Below, one piece after another: positions 1 to 6,901 of a stretch of DNA of 8,318 nucleotides. Made by a program: the position numbers and the translations under genes. The first letter of the stretch is position 1, and every line of letters begins with the position of its first letter. The DNA is taken from contig NATI01000035.1 of assembly GCA_002085265.1 (NCBI GenBank), forward strand, positions 1 to 8,318, written 5' to 3'. A model generated the notes under the pieces. That model did not search any database. It was given only the letters and a program-made list of their open reading frames with translations, and was not told the DNA's origin. The DNA comes from Candidatus Omnitrophica bacterium 4484_49 (GTDB taxonomy: Bacteria; Omnitrophota; Gorgyraeia; Kaelpiales; Kaelpiaceae).

Positions 1-14
1 GTAAACTATTTTTC

Positions 15-34
15 GCAGACTAAAGTAGACTAAA
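15..34. repeat. Two-copy 10-bp tandem repeat beyond the last gene
   Basis: Plus-strand bases 15-24 (gcagactaaa) and 25-34 (gtagactaaa) are adjacent copies differing at one base. They lie just downstream of the nucleotidyltransferase stop. The 36 bases visible here hold no G+C-rich hairpin or U-tract, so no terminator is called, and the repeat may or may not continue outside the window. Confidence 0.5.
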
Positions 35-36
35 AT

Positions 37-729
37 TTATTTATTAACCCTATCAGTAATATTATCTATATCTTCCTTGGTATTTAAATTTATCCTAAAG
101 GCGGAAGTCTTGAGGGCGTAAACTGGCTCTTTCTCTCTTATGGCCATGTTAATGGCAACGGGAACATGATACTCTCTATCTATGCCGGGATTTACCTTCT
201 TCAGGTATTTAAAAATTTTGGGAGATAAACACATAACCCCAATTGCGGTATATTCTGAAAATGATTTTTTAGGCTTCTCAACTATTTTAATGACTCTATG
301 TCCTTTCACAACCACCTCATTATCCCGCCTGTCATCTTTTTTAACCACCAGAGTGGCAAGAGGTTTAAACTTATCGTGAAATTCAAGGAGACGCCTGTAA
401 TTGAAATTGGTAATCAGGTCACAATAACTTAAAAGAAAATCTCTCTTTATCACCCTCTCCCCAGACAGAACTGCTCGGGCTGTGCCTTCTGCTTTTTTCT
501 GATATAGATATTTTACAGGATAATTTTTCAAAATCTGCCTGAATACCTGTTCATATTCTGGTTTTATTACAACAAAAATCTCCCCTATACCTGTACCTGC
601 GGTGATTATTTTATCCAGCGTGTAGGTCACCAGGGGGCGACCGTTAATTGGAACTAAGGGTTTGATAAACCTTGGAAAGTATTTTCTTAATCTCTTACCC
701 TCTCCCGCTGCCAGAACCACTGCCTGCAA
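37..729 (-). CDS. Sugar-nucleotide-type nucleotidyltransferase (NTP_transferase family)
   Basis: This 230-residue cytoplasmic protein has the GT-A-like nucleotidyltransferase fold that joins a sugar phosphate or similar alcohol phosphate to an NTP. Visible motifs are VVLAAGEGKRL (4-14, the nucleotide-binding loop), K23-P24, Q77 with EGTARA (81-86), D104 in YCDL (likely metal ligand), VEKP (150-153), a GVMCLSP strand (164-170) and a C-terminal NTKED (216-220). It stops after the catalytic domain, lacking the left-handed beta-helix of GlmU-like proteins. The start is TTG at 729, one base past the argB TAG; it places the first residue where family members begin, and the preceding ribosome site is weak. 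Substrate is unassigned: glucose-1-phosphate thymidylyl-, uridylyl- or guanylyl-type and phosphocholine cytidylyltransferase-like enzymes all share these motifs. A link with envelope glycans is only an inference. Confidence 0.85.
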   Translation of the reverse strand: MQAVVLAAGEGKRLRKYFPRFIKPLVPINGRPLVTYTLDKIITAGTGIGEIFVVIKPEYEQVFRQILKNYPVKYLYQKKAEGTARAVLSGERVIKRDFLLSYCDLITNFNYRRLLEFHDKFKPLATLVVKKDDRRDNEVVVKGHRVIKIVEKPKKSFSEYTAIGVMCLSPKIFKYLKKVNPGIDREYHVPVAINMAIREKEPVYALKTSAFRINLNTKEDIDNITDRVNK

Positions 730-730
730 T

Positions 731-1579
731 CTATCTCACAATTTCAGTTCCTACACCTTCTGTAGTAAATACTTCCAGCAAAATAACATGAGGGATTCGG
801 CCATCAAGGATATGTGTCTTTTTCACCCCATTCTCCAGGGCTTTAAGACAGGCCTGAACTTTAGGAATCATCCCTCCACTTATAGCACCAATTTTAATCA
901 ACTGGTTCACATCCTTAGCATGCAGGGTAGAAATTAAACTTTCCTCATTTCCTTTTTCTCTGAGAATTCCCTTGACATCTGTCAATAGAACCAGTTTTTC
1001 TGCTTTAAATGCTACCGCTAAACTGGAAGCCATATCATCGGCATTTATGTTGTACAGCTTTCCTCTCTCATCTTTCCCTACAGGCATAACTACTGGAATC
1101 CGCGATTTCCTGAGATAGTTCAGGAACACCTGTTTCTTTATCTCTCTGACCTTCCCGACATAACCGAGTTTTCTTGATTCTGGTTCTACTCTGATTACAT
1201 CTCTTTCCCCGGGGTTTATGCTTACTGCACTTGCATCCAGTTTGACCAGTTCTGCAACCAGATCCTGATTGACCTCCATAAGGACATCGTATACTATCCT
1301 CAATGTCTTCTTATCAGTGACCCTTTTGCCTTCAACAAATTCTATCTTCCCCCCCTGTCTGGTCACTCTCTCGGTAATTTTATATCCTCCACCATGAACA
1401 ATCACTGGCTTTATACCCACAATGGAGAGAAAGGCTATATCCTGCAGGATGTTTTTCTTTGCCTGCTCACTTAAAAGCGCCCTCCCCCCGTATTTTATAA
1501 CCACGACTTTTCCCTTAAATTGTTTAATATAGGGAAATGCCTCTACCAGAATACCTGCCTTCTTAATGTATTCCTCCAT
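731..1579 (-). CDS. argB: Acetylglutamate kinase, probably arginine-inhibited type
   Basis: ArgB phosphorylates N-acetylglutamate with ATP. The 282-residue protein has the amino-acid-kinase fold with the expected active-site residues: K29 in KYGG, HGGG at 62-65, R86 in GKRVTD, N177 and D181 in YNINAD, and K240 in GGMIPK. The N-terminal helix before the kinase core (residues 1-20, with EAFPYIKQF) and the C-terminal EVFTTEGVGT resemble hexameric acetylglutamate kinases that bind arginine, so feedback inhibition by arginine is likely. Two places differ from the family norm: KYGGRALLS instead of KYGGNAM, and SINPGERD at 120-127 where GLSGKDG is usual. The ATG shares one base with the argJ stop (TGATG), and no Shine-Dalgarno lies just upstream, implying coupled translation. 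LysZ, the lysine-pathway relative, is less likely given argC and argJ. Confidence 0.94.
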   Translation of the reverse strand: MEEYIKKAGILVEAFPYIKQFKGKVVVIKYGGRALLSEQAKKNILQDIAFLSIVGIKPVIVHGGGYKITERVTRQGGKIEFVEGKRVTDKKTLRIVYDVLMEVNQDLVAELVKLDASAVSINPGERDVIRVEPESRKLGYVGKVREIKKQVFLNYLRKSRIPVVMPVGKDERGKLYNINADDMASSLAVAFKAEKLVLLTDVKGILREKGNEESLISTLHAKDVNQLIKIGAISGGMIPKVQACLKALENGVKKTHILDGRIPHVILLEVFTTEGVGTEIVR

Positions 1580-2730
1580 CAGCTATTTAACCTTACATAT
1601 TCAGGTGATAAATCTGTGGTGTATAGAAAATAATCTGCCTTACCTTTTTTCAAATCCACTGTGATATCAACTTCAAAGTTATCTTCCAGATACTTCTTTA
1701 CTTTTCCTTTCTTCTTATAAAGGCTAATTCCATTAGTAACCACTTTTTCCCTGCCATAATAGACATCAAACTCTTCCCCAATACCGACTCTTAAAGAACC
1801 AACAGCAGAGATAATCCTCCCCCAGTTGGGCGAATTCCCATACATGGAGGATTTAAATAACACAGAACCTGCAATTCTCCTGGCAATTTTTTCAGCAATA
1901 TTTGAATTCCTTGCTCTCTTTACCACAACTTTTATAATTTTAGTCGCTCCCTCACCATCATTTATAACCATATATGCTAAATCCTGAAGCACCCCGGAAA
2001 TTGCCTTTTTAAACTCTGCTATTTTCTTGGCAGTATCTATTCTTACTCCCCGCATGGAATTAGCAAAACACAGTAAAGTATCATTTGTGCTCTGCTCTTC
2101 ATCCACAGAAATTCTATTAAATGTTATATCTACTGCCTGCCTGAGGACAGAAGATAAAACACTCCGGCTTATCTCAACATCTGTAAACAAGAAGCATAGA
2201 GTGGTAGCCATTTCAGGAGCAATCATACCTGCTCCCTTAGCCACTCCCAGTATCATACCTCCACAATTTAAGTGTCTGGCTGCAATTTTGGGATAGGTAT
2301 CAGTAGTCATAATTGCGCTGGCAAAATCCATAACTTTATTTTTGTCCACAGAGGAGAGCAGTTTTCGCAGGCTGTTTATGATTTTATTTTCCGGAAGGGG
2401 TTCACCGATTATCCCCGTGGAGGCAAGCAATACCTCTTCAGTTTTTATATCCAATTTCTGAGCGAGTTTTGCACATATATTCAATGCCGTCCTGTAACCT
2501 CTTTCTCCGGTCGCACAGTTAGCATTGCCACTGTTCACTATCAAAGCTCGAGCATAACCTCTTTTAATATGATTTTTACACACCAGTAAAGATTGAGATT
2601 TATATTCGTTAGTGGTAAATACTCCCACCACACGAGCAGGATTTTCTGAAATTACAATCCCGAGGTCTCTACTTTTCTTTTTGAGACCACAATTTATACC
2701 GTTAAACAGATATCCTTCAGGAACTTTCAT
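1579..2730 (-). CDS. argJ: Glutamate N-acetyltransferase / ornithine acetyltransferase
   Basis: ArgJ moves the acetyl group from N-acetylornithine to glutamate, recycling it and releasing ornithine; some members also use acetyl-CoA, and sequence alone does not tell which this is. It is an Ntn-type enzyme that cuts itself into two chains. The cleavage block KGAGMIAPEMATTL is at 165-178, with cleavage expected between A175 and the nucleophile T176. K165, the oxyanion-hole pair T105-G106 in STGIIG, and E260 in DGEGATK are present, as is NSGNAN at 66-71. The 383-residue chain ends at VRLNS, without the few extra residues with a tyrosine and terminal Ser/Thr that normally follow the conserved asparagine (N382 here). 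AGGA at 2739-2736 lies 5 bases before the ATG. It overlaps argC by 4 bases and argB by 1. Confidence 0.96.
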   Translation of the reverse strand: MKVPEGYLFNGINCGLKKKSRDLGIVISENPARVVGVFTTNEYKSQSLLVCKNHIKRGYARALIVNSGNANCATGERGYRTALNICAKLAQKLDIKTEEVLLASTGIIGEPLPENKIINSLRKLLSSVDKNKVMDFASAIMTTDTYPKIAARHLNCGGMILGVAKGAGMIAPEMATTLCFLFTDVEISRSVLSSVLRQAVDITFNRISVDEEQSTNDTLLCFANSMRGVRIDTAKKIAEFKKAISGVLQDLAYMVINDGEGATKIIKVVVKRARNSNIAEKIARRIAGSVLFKSSMYGNSPNWGRIISAVGSLRVGIGEEFDVYYGREKVVTNGISLYKKKGKVKKYLEDNFEVDITVDLKKGKADYFLYTTDLSPEYVRLNS

Positions 2731-3743
2731 ATAAGTCCTGTTGTTTCATTTAAGCCCAGGGCAACATTCATATTCTGGACCGCCTGGCCTGCTGCTCCCT
2801 TACCGAGATTATCCACACAGGAAATGATAAAGAATGTATTTCCATCAAGCCAATCTAAATATCCCAGGTCGCAGAAGTTGGTATACAGGACATCTTTAAG
2901 TTCGGGAACTTCCCTTTTCCTGTAAATCCTTATAAACTTTTCCAGTCTATAATAATTCTTATATATAGTGAATATCTCCTTACTGGGCTTTTTAGGAAAA
3001 TGAATGTAAACCATATTAATTATTCCCCGAATCAAAGGAACCACTTGAGGAATGAATGAGAATTTCTCCCTGGATTTTAATTGTAATACCTGAACTATTT
3101 CTGGAATATGCTGATGACCATTGACCTTATAAGGCTTGATATTTTCTGCTACTTCCGCATATAAAAGACCGATGTCCTTTTTTCTCCCCGCACCAGAAAT
3201 TCCTGATTTGGAATCTACAAGTATATCTACATTCCTGAGCAGTCCTGCTTTCATCAACGGGTAAAGTGCGAGGATAATACCGGAAGGGTAGCAACCGGGG
3301 TTGGCTATAAGTTTAGCATTTTTTATCTTCTCCCTATTTATCTCCGTAAGTCCATAAACTGCACGTTTCAAATTCTTTAAGTCCCTGTGATTGACCCTAT
3401 ACCATTTTTTATATACCGTGGGGTCTTTTAACCTGTAATCAGCAGAAAGGTCAACAACAAGTCTTACTTTATTTATTATTCTGGGTACATAATTCATTGA
3501 TACTGTATGAGGTAAAGCCAGGAAAACCACATCCAGTTTTTTAACCTCGTCTGTTGAAAACCGTTTTATCTTTACATCCAGAAGTCCCTTAAATTCCGGA
3601 CAAATTTTGGAAAAAACTTCCCCTCCTGGCTTTATTTCATGTGCCCATAATCTGGTAATCTCTACCTGGGGATGGTTTAAAAGATACCTCACCAACTCCC
3701 TTCCAGTATAACCCCGGGCACCAGCAATTCCTACTTTTATCAT
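2727..3743 (-). CDS. argC: N-acetyl-gamma-glutamyl-phosphate reductase
   Basis: ArgC uses NADPH to reduce N-acetyl-glutamyl-5-phosphate to the semialdehyde, the third step of ornithine/arginine synthesis. From the ATG at 3743 the product is 338 residues, normal for the family. The N-terminus carries the dinucleotide-binding glycine pattern G5, G8, G11, G14 in VGIAGARGYTG. The catalytic cysteine is C151 in NPGCYPSG (148-155), and GHQHIPEI at 209-216 supplies the conserved histidine region. The C-terminal DNLGKGAAGQAVQN (311-324) is a family hallmark. An in-frame extension runs 15 codons further upstream into uppP, but it lacks similarity to ArgC N-termini, while AGGAGG precedes the chosen ATG. 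The gene overlaps uppP and argJ by 4 bases each (ATGA). LysY is a related alternative, but the argJ-argB neighbours make ArgC clear. Confidence 0.96.
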   Translation of the reverse strand: MIKVGIAGARGYTGRELVRYLLNHPQVEITRLWAHEIKPGGEVFSKICPEFKGLLDVKIKRFSTDEVKKLDVVFLALPHTVSMNYVPRIINKVRLVVDLSADYRLKDPTVYKKWYRVNHRDLKNLKRAVYGLTEINREKIKNAKLIANPGCYPSGIILALYPLMKAGLLRNVDILVDSKSGISGAGRKKDIGLLYAEVAENIKPYKVNGHQHIPEIVQVLQLKSREKFSFIPQVVPLIRGIINMVYIHFPKKPSKEIFTIYKNYYRLEKFIRIYRKREVPELKDVLYTNFCDLGYLDWLDGNTFFIISCVDNLGKGAAGQAVQNMNVALGLNETTGLI

Positions 3744-4495
3744 CTCCAACCTCCTGTTGTCAGAATTATCAAACCTATTATACAACAATACAGACCAAAA
3801 GGTGAAAGTTTCTTATTAATCAAAGTGGTTTTTAAAACATGAAGGGATACTAAACCTGCAATAAATGTCACTATAAAACTTGAAAACATGACAAAAAATC
3901 CGGTGTGATTTAAAAAAGCAGTGATATTTTTAAACTCATATATCCCACTTGCTATCAGGGTAGGAATAGCAAGGAGAAAGGAAAATTTAAAAGCCTGTTC
4001 TCTATTCACTCCCAGAAGGACGGCAGAAGCGATAGTGATTCCAGAACGAGAAATACCTGGAAGTACAGCTAACCCCTGGGCTAATCCTATTACTATTACT
4101 TGAGATATTCTCAGATCTTGAGAACTTACCATCTTTACCCTGTCACTTAAAATCAAGAACATAGCAGTGACTATAAATGCCGCTCCCAGATAAATACCGT
4201 TATCCAGAAAATAAAGGATAGAGTTCTTTAAAAGAAGAACAACAACTACTGTGAATACAGATGCTATAAAAATATGTAACAGATATTTTCTATCTTTAAG
4301 TGCGGTAATTATTTCTCTCCAGAAATATACAACTACCACCAGAAGGGTCGCGATGTGAAGGTAAACTATCAAACTTAATCTTTGAGAAGAAATTCTTAAG
4401 ATTTTCTCCAGGAGTACCAGATGGCCGCTACTGCTTAATGGCAGAAATTCAGTGATTCCTTGAATGAGGGCTAATACCAGAAAATATATTTTCAC
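3740..4495 (-). CDS. uppP: Undecaprenyl-diphosphate phosphatase (BacA family)
   Basis: This integral membrane enzyme removes a phosphate from undecaprenyl diphosphate, regenerating the lipid carrier for peptidoglycan and other surface glycans; extra copies give bacitracin tolerance in some bacteria. The 251-residue product is slightly shorter than the usual 265-275. The N-terminal block holds the (E/Q)xxxE motif as Q12 and E16, followed by FLPLSSSGHL (17-26) with S23 and H25. The second signature, PGISRSGIT, is at 146-154, with R150 matching the catalytic arginine. About seven or eight hydrophobic segments run through the protein, with the two signatures forming the active-site loops. The start is GTG, overlapping the HD-GYP stop as GTGA, with no good Shine-Dalgarno, so it probably relies on coupling. 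Its TGA overlaps the true argC ATG. Its place between a signalling gene and arginine genes suggests no direct functional partner. Confidence 0.95.
   Translation of the reverse strand: MKIYFLVLALIQGITEFLPLSSSGHLVLLEKILRISSQRLSLIVYLHIATLLVVVVYFWREIITALKDRKYLLHIFIASVFTVVVVLLLKNSILYFLDNGIYLGAAFIVTAMFLILSDRVKMVSSQDLRISQVIVIGLAQGLAVLPGISRSGITIASAVLLGVNREQAFKFSFLLAIPTLIASGIYEFKNITAFLNHTGFFVMFSSFIVTFIAGLVSLHVLKTTLINKKLSPFGLYCCIIGLIILTTGGWR
3750..3755 (-). promoter_or_regulatory. Ribosome binding site of argC (AGGAGG)
   Basis: A perfect minus-strand AGGAGG lies inside the 3' end of uppP, 6 bases before the ATG at 3743-3741. It fixes the argC start there, so the in-frame extension reaching back to 3788 is not part of the protein. 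It is the strongest ribosome binding site seen in the window and may give argC translation independent of uppP. Confidence 0.8.
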
Positions 4496-5700
4496 CTATA
4501 TATTTCTAATACCTTGGGAACAATATTGGGATCGAACTGGGAGCCGGAATTTTTTTCTATTTCAATAAGTGCTTCCTGAAATGTGAGGGTAGGCCGATAT
4601 GGTCTTTTGGAGGTCATGGCATCTAAAGCATCTGCTATACATATAATCCTTGCTCCCAGAGGAATCTCTTCCTCCTTTAATCCCTGAGGGTATCCTTTTC
4701 CATCCCATCTTTCATGATGATACCCTGCAAAACTGAATTTTTTAAATGCAGGAACGCTTTCTAAAAGTTCAATAGTTAAACTGGCATGGGCTCTTACAAT
4801 TTCCCACTCTTTTTCGGTAAGCAAGGCTGGTTTTTCAATTATCTCACTGGGAATTGCTAATTTACCCAGATCATGAAGGTAACTGGCAATCTTTACCTCT
4901 TCTACTTCCTGAGGAGAAAGTCCTAAAGCATTAGCAATCTGAACCGCATAAAGGACATCAGCATATATATGTCCGGGAGAACTGGTTCCAAGTTTGGACT
5001 CAATTACATATCCAATATATTCATAAACCAGATTGCCATCTAATTCGGAGGTTAAAAATTTAATCTCTTTTTTTCTATAACGGCTATAAAAAATGTTCTC
5101 TATAAGTCGATATTCATACAGGAAATTTTCACTCTTAGATAAGTTCTGGAGAATTTTGTATATCACGGGGTCAATTTCTCCGTTATTTTCCAAAAGATGA
5201 AGGGCATTCTCAGGAGTTATTTCGTTTCTATCCTTGCCAGAACGGGAATAAATATCAAATGCATCTGCTGCCCGCAAGATCCTGGCACCTAAGGGAATTT
5301 CCTCTTCTCTTAACTGTCGAGGATATCCTACACCTTTCCACCATTCATGATGGTGAAGAATGTAATCAGCAATCCTATGCTGTCCTTCAAACAAAAAGGG
5401 AAACATTCTTATAAGATGGGCACTGTTGTAACAGTGTTCTCGAATAACATCATTTATCATCTGGGTTTTTAAATCCGGAAAATGAATAAGGTGGAAGGCT
5501 CCTCCCGGGGCTCCAATATCATGAAGTAAGCCAGCAAAAAACAATATATCCTTCTCTTCAGGAATTAACTCCTCCCCAATTTTTTCAGCCAGATAGGCAC
5601 ATCTTAAACCATGATGGTAATTACTGTGAATTACCAAATCCTGAGTAAGGGAAAGCAAAACAAAGGAATCTTTAATCAGTTCTTCCCAGTCCTGTGTCAA
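4492..5700 (-). CDS. Tandem HD-GYP-like metal-dependent phosphohydrolase
   Basis: This is a predicted cytoplasmic protein of two HD-type phosphohydrolase domains and nothing else: no transmembrane segment, PAS, GAF or receiver domain. Numbering from the longer TTG start at 5706 (404 residues), domain 1 has H62-D63, H91, H119-H120-E121, GYP 127-129 and D148. Domain 2 has H278-D279 with K282, H307, H330-H331-E332, GYP 338-340, D359 and RPYR 368-371. Domain 2 matches the full HD-GYP signature of c-di-GMP phosphodiesterases. Domain 1 keeps the likely metal ligands but has alanine (66) for the usual lysine and WKG for WDG. Both contain EEEIPLGARI, indicating an old internal duplication. I chose the TTG at 5700 (402 residues) because AGGAG at 5712-5708 sits 7 bases before it but only 1 base before the TTG at 5706. 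Substrate could be c-di-GMP, another cyclic dinucleotide or a different phosphoester. Confidence 0.88.
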   Translation of the reverse strand: MTQDWEELIKDSFVLLSLTQDLVIHSNYHHGLRCAYLAEKIGEELIPEEKDILFFAGLLHDIGAPGGAFHLIHFPDLKTQMINDVIREHCYNSAHLIRMFPFLFEGQHRIADYILHHHEWWKGVGYPRQLREEEIPLGARILRAADAFDIYSRSGKDRNEITPENALHLLENNGEIDPVIYKILQNLSKSENFLYEYRLIENIFYSRYRKKEIKFLTSELDGNLVYEYIGYVIESKLGTSSPGHIYADVLYAVQIANALGLSPQEVEEVKIASYLHDLGKLAIPSEIIEKPALLTEKEWEIVRAHASLTIELLESVPAFKKFSFAGYHHERWDGKGYPQGLKEEEIPLGARIICIADALDAMTSKRPYRPTLTFQEALIEIEKNSGSQFDPNIVPKVLEIYR

Positions 5701-5707
5701 ATTCAAT

Positions 5708-5712
5708 CTCCT
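5708..5712 (-). promoter_or_regulatory. Ribosome binding site AGGAG that decides between two TTG starts
   Basis: The minus-strand AGGAG begins inside the etfA TAG stop. It lies 7 bases before the TTG at 5700-5698 and 1 base before the TTG at 5706-5704. The 7-base spacing favours the downstream TTG as the start of the tandem HD-GYP gene, with a difference of two residues. No in-frame ATG is available nearby. Confidence 0.65.
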
Positions 5713-6901
5713 ATTTTTTCAAAACCTCTCTGAACCTTGTGGTCAATAATGGAACTATCTCAAACAGATCTCCCACTATTCCGTAATCAGCGACTTTAAA
5801 GATCGGCGCTTCCGGGTCTTTATTTATCGCTACTATTATATCAGAAGATTGCATTCCCACCAAATGTTGAATTTGGCCTGATATACCACAGGCTATATAC
5901 AACCTGGGACATACAGTTCTCCCTGTCTGCCCCACCTGATGGGCATATGAAATCCAGCCTGCATCTACTGCTGCCCGGGAAGCACCCACTGCTGCCCCTA
6001 ACACCTCTGCCAGTTCCTCAATAATTTTAAAATTCTCCGCCTTACCTAATCCTCTTCCTCCGGAAACAATTATATCCGCTTCCGCAAGATTAACTGTCTT
6101 TCCCACTTCATCTATCATATCTATAAGTTTGGTTTTAGAATTAAGTTTTCCATTATAATTTAAAACTTCCACCTCTCCTTTCCTCTCAGAATCAACAGGG
6201 GCTTCTTTCATTACTTTATGCCTAACAGTAGCCATCTGGGGTCTATGATTGGGAGTTATAATTGTGGCCATGATATTTCCACCAAATGCTGGCCTCGTCT
6301 GAAGAAGTATTTTCTTCGCAGGGTCTATCTCCAACCCCGTGCAATCTGCTGTCAATCCAGCGTGCACTTTAACAGCAACCCGGGAAATAAGAGCTCTACC
6401 AATTGTCGTTGCCCCTGCTAATAGAATCTCCGGTTTATATTTCTGGATTAAATCTACAAGGACCTGAGTATAAGGCTCATCCAGAAAATTCTCCAGGAGG
6501 GGGTCTTCTACGACTATAACCTTATCCGCTCCCCGATGTATCAATTCCTGAGCCCGGTTTTTTATCTTATACCCCAAAAGCACTGTCCATAATTCACAAC
6601 CAAGATTATCAGCAAGTTCTCTACCTTTACCTAAAAGTTCATACACCACCGGCTGAATAACACCTCTTTTCTGCTCTCCGAATACCCAGACATTCTTATA
6701 CTGAGAAAGATCTTTCTCCTCTTCTTTCCTCTCAATTATTATCGCTGAGAACTTACAGACAGAGACACACGCCGAACACAGGTTGCATTTTGTAAGATCA
6801 ATTTCTACCTTATTATCACTGGTTTTAGATATTGCAGAAAACGGACAGACCTTGATACACAGTCCGCATCCAGTACATTTTTCCTTAATTACCCTGATCA
6901 T
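5711..6901 (-). CDS. etfA: Electron transfer flavoprotein alpha subunit with N-terminal 2[4Fe-4S] ferredoxin domain
   Basis: This is the large Etf subunit, 396 residues instead of the usual 320-340 because of an added N-terminal ferredoxin module. Residues 1-56 hold two four-cysteine motifs, C9/C12/C15/C19 followed by proline and C39/C42/C45/C49 followed by lysine, predicting two [4Fe-4S] clusters. The Etf N-terminal domain spans about 70-255. The C-terminal FAD domain spans about 272-394, with SGGRGLG (280-286), GASRAAVDAGW (306-316), GQTGRTV (324-330), ACGISGQIQH (337-346) and AINKDPEAPIF (358-368). The same fusion is known in CarE of caffeyl-CoA reductase and in LctC of the lactate dehydrogenase/Etf complex of Acetobacterium woodii. 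It probably passes low-potential electrons between the flavin and ferredoxin. The ATG overlaps the etfB stop by 4 bases. FixB is less likely, as no fixC or fixX is visible. Confidence 0.95.
   Translation of the reverse strand: MIRVIKEKCTGCGLCIKVCPFSAISKTSDNKVEIDLTKCNLCSACVSVCKFSAIIIERKEEEKDLSQYKNVWVFGEQKRGVIQPVVYELLGKGRELADNLGCELWTVLLGYKIKNRAQELIHRGADKVIVVEDPLLENFLDEPYTQVLVDLIQKYKPEILLAGATTIGRALISRVAVKVHAGLTADCTGLEIDPAKKILLQTRPAFGGNIMATIITPNHRPQMATVRHKVMKEAPVDSERKGEVEVLNYNGKLNSKTKLIDMIDEVGKTVNLAEADIIVSGGRGLGKAENFKIIEELAEVLGAAVGASRAAVDAGWISYAHQVGQTGRTVCPRLYIACGISGQIQHLVGMQSSDIIVAINKDPEAPIFKVADYGIVGDLFEIVPLLTTRFREVLKK

Noticed and set aside
1..36. Rho-independent terminator after the nucleotidyltransferase
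   Set aside because: No G+C-rich inverted repeat followed by a T-run can be drawn on the minus strand; only the short direct repeat is seen.
1349..1355. Run of seven C within argB, considered as a possible frameshift site
   Set aside because: The ArgB frame continues through it with family motifs on both sides (HGGG before, GKRVTD after), so no shift is indicated.
2027..2589. Two plus-strand open frames across argJ
   Set aside because: They run antisense to a clear full-length ArgJ, resemble no known family and have no ribosome binding context; they are reading-frame shadows. The same holds for the other plus-strand frames in the window.
731..3743. Lysine (LysW-type) LysY/LysZ genes instead of argC/argB
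   Set aside because: argJ lies between them, the ArgB carries KYGG and the arginine-site features, and no lysW or lysX is present.
3744..3788. N-terminal extension of argC by 15 codons reaching back into uppP
   Set aside because: AGGAGG lies 6 bases before the ATG at 3743, ArgC proteins begin close to the VGIAGARG strand, and the ATGA junction matches the other gene joints.
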